NCBI RefSeq assembly: GCF_001039355.2
Contig: NW_019774624.1
Location: forward strand, 124,001 to 188,000
From: Lingula anatina
Lineage: Eukaryota > Brachiopoda > Lingulata > Lingulida > Lingulidae
Direction of reading: 5' to 3'
DNA length: 64,000 bases
The first letter of the stretch is position 1; every line of letters begins with the position of its first letter. The position numbers and the translations under genes are program-made. Below are positions 1 through 12,377 of the stretch, piece after piece. The notes below the pieces were generated by a model. It was not told the DNA's origin. It saw nothing but the letters and a program-made list of their open reading frames with translations, and did not search any database.

Positions 1-2123
1 TTCTGTTTGGATTCACGTAGAGTGCTAGATTTACGACACAGCTTTGATCAGATTTATGGGAAACTTTTCCCGCAGTTCTCCACCGGTGCACAGCAGGTCT
101 GAAAATTTGTGTGTTTCCGATAGCAAACTTTACTCCAGGAAATCTGTCTTGTGTAAAAGTGCATGAAGACTGCATTATATGTATATGGTAAAATCCAGGC
201 GAGTTTTAATGAGGCCTATATTTTTTTCAATTAGACCGACAGGTGCGCTCATATCACAGTTCTCCAGGTGTGAAGATTTATTGCTCAATCTTTTCCTAAC
301 AAAATAACAACGTCTTGAAAGAAAGGATTCAATGGTAAAAATAAAATTTGCAGAGTACGCAGATTCTTTCATAAATGTAGAAATGAGGTTGACCGCCCTT
401 TGCAAACTTTAATACATAAAAACGAAGTCTTATCAATTTGTATTTTTGAAATTTAAAGTAACAAAACGGGCAAGATACAAATCTCTTCATTTTGAGTGGA
501 TGGAGCCCTTCCCCCTCCACCGCCCCCCCACCCCAGGAGGCTTTTATAAAAGAAACTGATTACATCGAATCTGAGTTTAAGGTGCATGTCACACCTGTTC
601 TCGTAATAATAGAGAATTATCACATTCTTTTCACATAGAAAATTGGAAAAAATATCACGAAGCGACCTTAATGGACATACTGTATGTGGGTTTTCACAGT
701 TACTCTGCGGTCAAATTGATTTTGCTGTAAAACCTATCTTTCTTTGTTTGACGTACAGTAGGTAAGAAATCACCTGAGATAGCTTAGGCTGTCATCACTT
801 TGACTAGAGACGAGAAATCGTGAGGGAATCAACTTGGGGGGGGGGGGGGGGGGGGGGGGCTTTTAAGCAATAAGTGTGAACTTCTATGCGTTGGTAATGG
901 CGTTTAGAAAGCAGTACAGAAGTAACATGCAAAACACTGTGAATAAGTGCTGTTTAGCAAAATTACTGTAATTCTACAGAACATAAGAAAAAAAAGAAAT
1001 ATATTCGTAGATAAATTCAGTCAGTTTTTATGGTTGGCGCACCGCACGCTTCTCCTAATCGCGCGAAATCTCGTTGACTTTACGCCAAGTTTCGAAACTT
1101 TGTGATATCTCGGATGATTGTCATTGCTTGAGGCACGCTATTGACCGTAGTTTTTATTCTCAAGTGACCCTATAATACCAATATCTTCAACAATTATTAC
1201 ATAACTACATTGACTCTGATGCGAAATTCAATTTGCCTATATTGCATTTCCAGTGACAATCCATGGAAGGTGTGAACTCACTGCCAATATGATATTAAAG
1301 ACTTGATTGAGGTTACAAGGTTCAGGAATTTCCTTCAGTGGAGGGAGGGGGAGGGGGAGGGGAGGGGGCAAAGATAAAGAATGATCTGTAGACGAGGACA
1401 AATGTACTGTAGTACACGAAAATAAAATGGTTGTCTGTTTCGCCTTGATTCGTCTTGCTCGTTAAACTGTATTAACAGGGAGAAAAGCTACTTGTACCTC
1501 CGAAAGTGGGAAGGGGGTTCCCGTTGTGTCCCCCTTCCTCCGGATCCGTAATTCAGTTATTGATTTTCGAGCAACTATAGTAGCAACAATACCAGAATGT
1601 GTGTTTTTTCACCTAAAACTCATTACTTTTTCAAAACATCCATATTCTTAAAGGATAGCATGTTCAGTTTTGGTTTCACGCCATGAAAGGTTGCAAACAG
1701 TTGTCACTTACAGCCCAACTGCCAATCTCGGCTATTTTATGAAGATCGTGACTTACAAAAAAAAAAAAAAAATGATTGTCACGTTTTGAATATGTGTTCA
1801 CTGATGACAGTGATGGTTTTGGATCAAAACTTATTCGATTTTATGACGTCTTCGGTGCGCTTTGAACCACCTCCGTGCCTTCTACTCAAGGGCAAAAGAC
1901 TGGCTTAATTTCCTTCATATTTTTTCATAAATCTAGGAATAAAGTGTTTGTGCTGTGTATTTAAGATGAGATATAAATTTGATACAAAATAGACAATTAA
2001 TTGAATTTCTCAGAATCCTCAAAACGTCTCTAATACTTTACGTAAGTCATTATATTGAGCTACAAATGCAAAAACACATAAAGCACATTTCTCAGTAAAC
2101 TATTTAGAAAAGTTACTCGCATT
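1..2123. other. Gene-free flank with no supported gene
   Basis: I see no convincing exon on either strand. The stretch is AT-rich and contains a poly-G run at 836-859, a G-rich patch near 1340-1370 and an A-run near 1757-1772. Short open frames here have no recognisable domain and no splice-site support. Confidence 0.5.
836..859. repeat. Poly-G homopolymer run
   Basis: An uninterrupted run of 24 G residues. It is a low-complexity tract with no associated gene. Confidence 0.9.
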
Positions 2124-5100
2124 GCCATCATGCACTCTTTGCGCAAAAAAAGCCAGTTATAATTTTCTGATCTAAAATGGATGAAAATGGTGTGTTAGGG
2201 CTATCAAAATAATACATATTACGGCAATAAAAATCCTGCTCACTGTCACTTTAATGTTACGCTGTTATTGTTTCTTTAAAGTCCCAACATTCTATAGATA
2301 GATTTCCTCGAGGATAATAAGCGTTATAATCTATTGAATTCTTAGTGACAATATCATAGCACAAATCTAGAGGAAATATATCAATCTAAAAGTCAATTAC
2401 GTTCTTAGCTATTAATGAATAAGTACAATATCAATTAATAAGTTTTAAATCCTCGTGTTGCCTGGGCTTTCCTCAAACATTAGCCGCTACAGATGGCTAA
2501 CGGTGTCGTCATCGCGGAGCGTCGTCGAGCTCTGCCCGTCGTAAGAATATTGGATTGTATTTAAAAGTCGCCTATACAGCTTATTGTCAATACTTTTTAA
2601 TCTTAATTATAGGATATGAAGATAATTAATCAATTTAATGCATGATGAATTACAGCAAAGAATTCTGAATAATAAAAGAGTTTTTTGGCTACGACCGTGT
2701 CAGAAAGGTCGTATATCGGCAGTTTTCAGTTTTGCGCTCAATAAAACTGCTCTTTTGTGGGTATAAATCTGTATCAAAGCATTTAAAGCAAAAATAGAGA
2801 GATATAAAACGAATAAAATAAAAATAAAATGATAATAGAAAAGCACTAGGTTTCAAATCTGTAATATACTTTTTTATAAACAATTTTAAGGAATAATTAT
2901 TTTTTAAAGGCTCCCGAGAACAGTACAGTATGGTCATGGGATGTTCGAGTCACACAACGAAGATACTTATTTTTCGAAATATTTGATTAAATAAGTTTCA
3001 CCAACATAATAAAATAAAGTTAGATGGATTAAGTCATAAGTGAAGCGATAATTTATCCTGGAAAGAATGAATCTTCATTAGCCCTTAATAAGCGTGCTTT
3101 CATTAAATCAATAAATCATTTACCGATTCATTCACATGATTACATATTGCTGAACTCTCATTAAACCAAATTTGCTTCTTCATGCCAAATGTTCACGTGG
3201 TGATCCTGTATGTACAGTATAACACGCTTTAATTAACATATAACACTTAATCAATAGCACCGCCCTCTTACGCACTAAGGAGGTCATAAATAAGAATTAA
3301 GGAAAGGTTGAAGTGGGTAGTATGGGCATGTGAAGAGGAGATTTTATTCGAAGTTCATCTGAGAGCTCCGTGCGACAGTGCCAGCTCCTCGCCATTGATT
3401 TTCATTAAATAACAGCTCCGACAGCTGTTGTTCCGGGGGGTGTGACTTCCAGTGTAAACATAGGCATTCGATCCCCTTGTGTCTGTGTGCATAACTAACG
3501 AATTCGTCACTAAATTATTTAAATTTTGCGATATTGGATCTACCCTAGCGCAGGAGAAATTCAGCGTCTTGCTCTGTGCAGCACTGGAAGAAAACGGGCA
3601 TTAATCGCACGCCGTACAGGGCTTTGTGTTTTCTTAAGGACCCCTTTTCGGTGTTCTATCAGTGACACCCCCGGTCCTGTGAAATATTACCTAGAAAAGG
3701 GGTAACCCTGGAGAGGAGAAGGTTTCTTAATAAATACCACGACGATAACAACATCGCCTAACGAGGCTACAAGCTGTAAGGCAACGGACGAGTGGCGCTT
3801 TTACAGTTCGCTTCCAGTCGGTAGGCCACAAGCTGAACGGAGGTTATTTTACTGCAGTGGCCCTGATAGGACGGCGCTATTTTACTTCCACCTCTTCTTC
3901 TTCTCTACTACATCAACATCGCCGGAGTTTTGGGAGAGGGGTTGCTACTAGACGCTTTGCTACCGCCGGAAGTCGAGTTAAGGTCAGCGCTCTCTTTAGA
4001 TCCCCTCGCTTTAAGTGACTGAGCAAAAACACGAAGCGAAAGCGAGAGAGCGACAGAGAGCACAGAGGCAAGCAGAGGCGATGCAGTGGTTGTGAAACTT
4101 GCTCCCTCGCTCCAGAGAGACCGAGTAGATAGCTAAATAGATATATATTAATGGACTCACGCACCAGATGACATAGGATTTTATTTATGGAGATCTATTT
4201 CTTAGCTGCTGTTTTTACAACAGCACTGTCTATGGGTGAGTTGACTTTTTATACTCGTCTAGTTTCTATTTTCAAAAAGTGAAAGAGCATTTCTTTTATT
4301 CTATGGGGCATGCTTAAAGTAGTTCTCATATGGAAGATGGCAGCAGTATCATGGAAACTGTGATAAAACAGCCCAAAAAGTCACAGTGGTTCTTCCAAAG
4401 GACCTAGTCATTAGAGATGAATTCTGCTTCAGAGATTGACATTTTCTCCTGAATAACCACTCGATGTTCTGTACCCGAGGCTCATTGCTAATAAGCTAAA
4501 AGGGGAAAATGAAATGTCCTCTTTTATGGTGAGCTGTAACTGATTTCTCTTGTTATTCATCGGCGTATTGCCTTAACGGTATGATCTCGGTGTAATAAAG
4601 CATTAAGTAATAGCCCTTTGATCAATCATTTGGTGTTAGCGAATGCATTTCTCTAGTAATATCCAAGTTGGTATGTTCTGTGAAACCAGCTATATTCACT
4701 ATCTGAGAAATGACTGGCGCCTGACTCGACTAGTATACTTGCTCAAGTCCTATTTAGATGTTAACTCTTCTTCGACTTGAATAAATCCAGATCGTGTTGG
4801 CCGCTTTACGAAGATTATCAGCAATCCAATTGATTAATTAAGTTATTACAGTTTTTACATATCTGTCATTTAGAAAATGCATAACAAGCTTAACAGATTA
4901 CAATGGCCACTCACATGACCACTTGTACAGTGTAGCTGGGTGGAAGTAGTCGGTACTGTCCCGAGTTTTTCGTCTCAAGCACTTATTCACGTTTTCTGTC
5001 TTTATATTGAAATTTAAAAGAATAAAAAAAATCTCGAGTAAGATTGCTACAGAGGGTGATACTTAGAGGAGTAGCTTTGACGAACGATCAAGACGTAAAC

Positions 5101-8100
5101 AGAGTGAATTGAGCAAGACAGATCTCGAGGCTGCTGGCCCGAGGTTCCAAGCCTGAGCGTAGAACGTCACTTATTCCACCATGCCCTTTCCCGTGTAATA
5201 AGGCGTTGAAATGCAAGCTTCTGTTTTCCCCCCGTATTGTTCACCTGTTTGCACACACTAGTAACCTTGTTATGAAAATGATCGCCCTGCTTTTCCTGTC
5301 GCCTTTTCACGCGTACAATGCCAAACCGTTAAGTTGTTTGATTAGTCTGACTAAGGAATTTGGTCTCAAACGCACTGCCTCTAACAGCGTTTTTAGGCAT
5401 TTAGGGCCATTCTAAAAACAAGAGGCACTTGTGGATATAGGGATTATGAAAAGGGAGGGGACACAAAGATATTTTCCCCAGAGAACTGTAATGGAGTTGA
5501 AAATTACTTGATTTTGTTTCGTTTACCTCATAATACTTCTTTACTTTGGCAGGGGGGGGGGAGGGGGAACGGTGAACCTCAGAAATTAAAGGCACCCGCC
5601 GTGCCCTCTCTTAGGGCCATCATTGAGAGGGGATGATACAGGGTGATTCAGGGATATGTTGACACTGTCATAGACTTCCGCGTATTGGGGCGTATCGACG
5701 GCGCATTACGTGGCAGAAAACCGGACATGATGAACGGGGCCGGAACCTAAAAGAATGTTTGGAACATTTGCGTTTACTTTTAGCAATGTGTGGATACGTT
5801 CCGAGTTCTCAGTCAGAAAGACCACCCTCTGTCCATTATAATTTTCGCCTTGTGTGAAAAAACAAAAAAANGTCATCATGCACTCTTTGCGCAAAAAAAG
5901 CCAGTTATAATTTTCTGATCTAAAATGGATGAAAATGGTGTGTTAGGGCTATCAAAATAATACACGTTACGGCAATAAAAATCCTGCTCACTGTCACTTT
6001 AATGTTACACGCTGTTCGTGTTTCTTTAAAGTCCCAACATTCTATAGATAGATTTCCTCGAGGATAATAAGCGTTATAATCTACTGAATTCTTAGTGACA
6101 ATATCATAGCACAAATCTAGAGGAAATATATCAATCTAAAAGTCAATTACGTTCTTAGCTATTAATGAATAAGTATAATATCAATTAATAAGTTTTAAAT
6201 CCTCGTGTTGCCTGGGCTTTCCTCAAGCATTAGCCGCTACAGATGGCTAACGGTGTCGTCATCTCGGAGCGTCGTCGAGCTTTGACCGTCGTAAGGATAT
6301 TGGATTGTATTTAAAAGTCGCCTATACAGCTTATTGTCAATACTTTTTAATCTTAATTATAGGATATGAAGATAATTAATCAATTTAATGCATGATGGAT
6401 TACAGCAAAGAATTCTGAATAATAAAAGAGTTTTTTGGCTACGACCGTGTCAGAAAGGTCGTATATCGGCAGTTTTCAGTTTTGCGCTCAATAAAACTGC
6501 TCTTTTGTGGGTATAAATCTGTATCAAAGCATTTAAAGCAAAAATAGAGAGATATAAAACGAATGAAATAAAAATAAATTGATAATAGAAAAGCACTAGG
6601 TTTCAAAGCTGTAATCTACTTTTTTATAAACAATTTTAAAGAATTATTATTTTTAAAGGCTCCCGAGAACAGTATGGTCATGGGATGTTCGAGTCACACA
6701 ACGAAGATACTTATTTTTCGAAATATTTGATTAAATAAGTTTCTACCAACATAATAAAATAAAGTTAGATGGATTAAGTCATAAGTGAAACGACAACTTT
6801 ATCCTGGAAATAATGAATCTTCATTAGCCGTTAATAAGCGTGCTTTCATTAAATCAATAAATCATTTACCGGTTCATTCACATGATTACATATTGCTGAA
6901 CTCTCATTAAACCAAATTTGCTTCTTCATGGCAAATGTTCACGTGGTGCTCCTGTACAGTATAACACGCTTTAATTAACATATAACACTTAATCAATAGC
7001 ACCGCCCTCTTACGCACTAAGGAGTTCATAAATAAGAATTAAGGAAAGGTTGAAGTGGGTAGTATGAGCGCGTGAAGAGGATATTTTATTCGAAGTTCAT
7101 CTGAGAGCTCCGTGCGACAGTGCCAGCTCCTCGCCATTGATTTTCATTAAATAACAGCTCCGACAGCTGTTGTTCCGGGGGGTGTGACTTCCAGTGTAAA
7201 CACAGGCATTCGATCCCCTTGTGTCTGTGTGCATAACTAACGAATTCGTCACTAAATTATTTAAATTTTGCGATATTGGATCTACCCTAGCGCAGGAGAA
7301 ATTCAGTGTCTTGCTCTGTGTAGCAGTGGAAGAAAACAGGCATTAATCGCACGCCGTACAGGGCTTTATGTGTTCTTAAGGACCCCTTTTCGGTGTTTTA
7401 TCAGTGACACCCCCGGCCCTGTGAAATATTACCTAGAAAAGGGGTAACCCTGGAGAGGAGAAGGTTTCTTAATAAATACCACGACGATAACAACATCGCC
7501 TAACGAGGCTACAAGCTGTAAGGCAACGGACGAGTGGCGCTTTTACAGTTCGCTTCCAGACGGTAGGCCACAAGCTGAACGGAGGTTATTTTACTGCAGT
7601 GGCCCTGATAGGACGGCGCTATTTTACTTCCACCTCTTCTTCTTCTCTACTACATCAACATCGTTGGAGTTTTGGGAGAGGGGTTGCTACTAGACGCTTT
7701 GCTACCGCCGGAAGTCGCGTTAAGGTCAGCGCTCTCTTTAGATCCCCTCGCTTTAAGTGACTGAGCAAAAACACGAAGCGAAAGCGAGAGAGCGACAGAG
7801 AGCACAGAGGCAAGCAGAGGCGATGCAGTGGTTGTGAAACTTGCTCCCTCGCTCCAGAGAGACCGAGTAGATAGCTAAATAGATATATATTAATGGACTC
7901 ACGCACCAGATGACATAGGATTTTATTTATGGAGATCTATTTCTTAGCTGCTGTTTTTACAACAGCACTGTCTATGGGTGAGTTGACTTTTTATACTCGT
8001 CTAGTTTCTATTTTCAAAAAGTGAAAGAGCATTTCTTTTATTCTATGGGGCATGCTTAAAGTAGTTCTCACATGGAAGATGACAGCAGTATCATGGAAAC

Positions 8101-9608
8101 TGTGATAAAACAGCTCAAAAAGTCACAGTGGTTCTACCAAAGGACCTAGTCATTAGAGATGAATTCTGCTTCAGAGATTGACATTTTCTCCTTAATAACC
8201 ACTCGATGTTCTGTACCCGAGGCTCATTGCTGATAAGCTAAAAGGGGAAAATGAAATGTCCTCTTTTATGGTGAGCTGTAACTGATTTCTCTTGTTATTC
8301 ATCGGCGTATTGCCTTAACGGTATGATCTCGGTGTAATAAAGCATTAAGTAATAGCCCTTTGATCAATCATTTGGTGTTAGCGAATGCATTTCTCTAGTA
8401 ATATCCAAGTTGGTATGTTCTGTGAAACCAGCTATATTCACTATCTGAGAAATGACTGGCGCCTGACTCGACTAGTATACTTGCTCAAGTCCTATTTAGA
8501 TGTTAACTCTTCTTCGACTTGAATAAATCCAGATCGTGTTGGCCGGTTTACGAAGATTATCAGCAATCCAATTGATTAATTAAGTTATTACAGTTTTTAC
8601 ATATCTGTCATTTAGAAAATGCATAACAAGCTTAACAGATTACAATGGCCACTCACATGACCACTTGTAGCTGGGTGGAAGTAGTCGGTACTGTCCCGAG
8701 TTTTTCGTCTCAAGCACTTATTCACGTTTTCTGTCTTTATATTGAAATTTAAAAGAATAAAAAAATCTCGAGTAAGATTGCTACAGAGGGTGATACTTAG
8801 AGGAGTAGCGTTGACGAACGATCAAGACGTAAACAGAGTGAATTGAGCAAGACAGATCTCGAGGCTGCTGGCCCGAGGTTCCAAGCCTGAGCGTAGAACG
8901 TCACTTATTCCACCATGTCCTTTCCCGTGTAATAAGGCGTTGAAATGCAAGCTTCTGTTTTACCCCCGTATTGTTCACCTGTTTGCACACACTAGTAACC
9001 TTGTTATGAAAATGATCGCCCTGCTTTTCCTGTCGCCTTTTCACGCGTACAATGCCAAACCGTTAAGTTGTTTGATTAGTCAGACTAAGGAATTTGGTCT
9101 CAAACGCACTGCCTCTATAACAGCGTTTTTAGGCATTTAGGGCCATTCTAAAAACAAGAGGCACTGGCGGATATAGGGATATGAAAAGGGAGGGGACACA
9201 AAGATATTTTCTCCAGAGAACTGTAATGGAGTTGAAAATTACTTGATTTTGTTTCGTTTACTTCATAATACTTCTTTACTTTGGCAGGGGGGGGGGGGAG
9301 GGGGGAACGGTGAACCTCAGAAATTAAAGGCACCCGCCGTGCCCTCTCTTAGGGCCATCATTGAGAGGGGATGATACAGGGTGATTCAGGGATATGTTGA
9401 CACTGTCATAGACTTCCACGTATTGGGGCATATCGACGGCGCATTACGTGGCAGAAAACCGGACATGATGAACGGGGCCGGAACCTAAAAGAATGTTCGG
9501 AACATTTGCGTTTACTTTTAGCAATGTGTGGATACGTTCCGAGTTCTCAGTCAGAAAGACCACCCTCTGTCCATTATAATTTTCGCCTTGTGTGAAAAAA
9601 CAAAAAAA
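2124..9608. repeat. Adjacent direct duplication of about 3.7 kb joined by one N
   Basis: Bases 2124-5870 and 5872-9608 are near-identical, with scattered substitutions and few-base indels. The single N at 5871 lies exactly between the copies. The left copy stops inside a short A-run, while the right copy continues through a longer A-run at 9602-9617 into unique sequence. This is the pattern expected when two overlapping or allelic contigs are joined without collapsing the overlap. Both copies contain the Ly6 signal-peptide exon. A real tandem duplication is possible but less likely. Confidence 0.85.
4187..4235 (+). CDS. Upstream copy of the Ly6-like signal-peptide exon
   Basis: ATG at 4187 opens 16 codons with a hydrophobic core (key residues Y4-F5-L6, A7, V9-F10), followed by one base and a strong GTGAGT donor at 4236. 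The sequence matches the copy at 7929-7977. It sits in the left copy of the N-joined duplication, so it is probably the same exon assembled twice rather than an alternative first exon. A short upstream reading frame starts at 4151 and ends after six codons. Confidence 0.6.
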
Positions 9609-10229
9609 AAAAAAAAAGGTTTTGATGATGAGACAAATTTGGAAGTCGATGCATGGATTGATTTAAAAGAAGCTAATTTTTAAACTTTAACTTTAAAATT
9701 TGAAATTAGTATACACACATAAAGCTGCAGCGAAGATTGAAAGAGGACTCTACACTCATAACTGGTTTAATCATTCCCTTTTCAAAATCTTTTGCAAAAT
9801 ATATTGTTACAGTTCAGCAGCCAAATCATGTAGACGGCAGTTTTAGTTTAAGAATAAGCCAGCTGTTTATACTGTGCTGTTGATAGGGACTGCTGGAAGG
9901 AATATCAGCGGTCTTTGCTTTACCATTGATTAGACTTGACACTTTGAGAGACAGTCGCAGTATGGCATCCACTCACCACGGCTATATAAGCCACATACAA
10001 TACGGTCCGTGTATGAGGGGCAATGTGATTGGCACTGTCAGGCAATAAGCAGTGACCTTTTTCCCATGTCACTTTGTCAAACTCTGATATTGGTTTTGGT
10101 TTTGATTAAATTAGTATAGTAGACTGCCTTCCGTGAGTAGAGCAGCTGCTAAAGAATTGGCTACCAAGAGTTTGTTGTGTCTTTACTTGCTGTATTGGTT
10201 ATGTAATGTGTTGTGATGATTATGCTTAC

Positions 10230-10286
<57 letters not shown>

Positions 10287-12306
10287 GGTGTGTGAGTTTG
10301 TTTTAATTTATTTTCATTTTCTGAAGAAATGTTACTCACCCCCTTATTCATTGTACATGCACATGATGGATGGCAGTACATTGTGAAATACTGATAACAA
10401 TATATATATCTATACATATATATATATGTTTTAGTTTATTTTCATTTTCTGAAGAAATGCTACCCACCCCCTCATACATGGACCCATGACCATGATGGAT
10501 AGCAGTACATGGTGAAATACTGATAACAATGATAAAACACGTCTCGACTGTATTTCTAACGTAATTACAGCCCGCTAGAGAGTTCCACTGGTGAGAGAGT
10601 CTGCGTTTCCTCCGAGAAACGGATTCACACATATGTACATTACTGGATGTATGTCGTTGAACTTAGTAAATTGAAATATGTCAAATGTTTGGAGAATATA
10701 TGTGTTTTCCCTCCCAGGCTCTTAGGGTTTCATGGTGCACTGATTCCAATACTATTTACTGGCAAATGTATTTATTTTATCCTTAATGTGTAAACGGCGA
10801 ATGTTAGTGTTCGCAGGGTGCCATATGGGAAGTGCATTTGTCACGCCTCGTGAGATCTTCTAATTAATGACGGTTAGCATCTACTCCCTAACCACCACTT
10901 GGATTCCCCGGAATTGACGGGAACATCCAAGAATGTCTTATGTCTACCTCACATGCCCGTTACACACGTAGGCGTACCACCCTGAGTGCAAATTTTAATT
11001 GTGATCACTCTTACTCCACGACAGCATTTAGTTTAGGCTGTATTCTCCGTACAGTCAGCCATGTGACACACAGGGTGAGGGATTGAGCCATGTGAATCAC
11101 ATGGAAAGAAAAATAACTGCACTTGTTCAGAGATGAAGAAAAGCGAGACATTTCCCTCCGAGGGACGGGGCCAAATGCCATGGCAAATTTGAGGGAACAC
11201 ATCTTGACGATGTAAAGTGGTGGAGGAAAAAAAGATGTCTATCGTGACACTGCAGATGTTCTGTTGTATCACAGGTCTTCCTTTTTCTCGTACATCCGGA
11301 CATGTGACACGGCAAGGAAGATTTAGAATAAAAGAAGAAAGTAAAATGAAGGCATTATTGGCAATCTCTACTGCATATTCGTATCACATTTCATAATTTT
11401 TAGTGTAAGGAAAGAAAGGGAGAGAGGGAGATCGAAAGATTTGAATGTAGAGAACACCATTAAAAATCAGGTACATGTAGCACAATGTTGTGTGTGTGTG
11501 TGTGTGTNAATATATGTGTTTTCCCTCCCAGGCACTTAGGGTTTCATGGTGCACTGATTCCAATACTATTTACTGGCAAATGTATTTATTTTGTCCTTAA
11601 TGTGTAAACGGCGAATGTTAGTGTTCGCAGGGTGCTATATGGGAAGTGCAGTTGTCACGCCTCGTGAGATCTTCTAATTAATGACGGTTAGCATCTACTC
11701 CCTAACCACCACTTGGATTCCCCGGAATTGACGGGAACATCCAAGAATGACTTATGTCTACCTCACATGCCCGTTACACACGTAGGCGTACCACCCTGAG
11801 TGCAAATTTTAATTGTGATCACTCTTACTCTACGGCAGCATTTAGTTTAGGCTGTTTTCTCCGTACAGCCAGCCATGTGACACACAGGGTGAGGGATTGA
11901 GCCATGTGAATCACATGGAAAGAAAAATGACTGCACTTGTTCAGGGATGAAGAAAAGCGAGACATTTCCCTCCGAGGGACGGGGCCAAATGCCATGGCAA
12001 ATTTGAGGGAACACATCTTGACGATGTTAAGTGGTGGAGGAAAAAAAGATGTCTATCGTGACACTGCAGATGTTCTGTTGTATCACGGGTCTTCCTTTTT
12101 CTCATACATCCGGACATGTGACACGACAAGGAAGATTTAGAATAAAAGAAGAAAGTAAAATGAAGGCATTATTGGCAATAGTGCTTTTGTAATCTCTACT
12201 GCATATTAGTATCACATTTCATAATTTTCAGTGTAAGGAAAGAAAGGGAGAGAGGGAGATCGAAAGATTTGAATGTAGAGAACACCATTAAAAATCAGGT
12301 AGCACA

Positions 12307-12377
<71 letters not shown>

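Noticed and set aside
3913-4164. Minus-strand open frame of about 83 codons upstream of the Ly6 leader exon, repeated at 7655-7906
   Set aside because: It is antisense to the presumed 5' UTR, low-complexity (Ser/Leu/Arg-rich), and conserved between the two sites only because the block is duplicated.
11937-12140. Plus-strand frame preceded by an acceptor-like ttgttcag
   Set aside because: The other copy of this block has an in-frame stop (gatgtaaag at 11209-11217) at the matching place, and no domain is recognisable, so coding function is unlikely.
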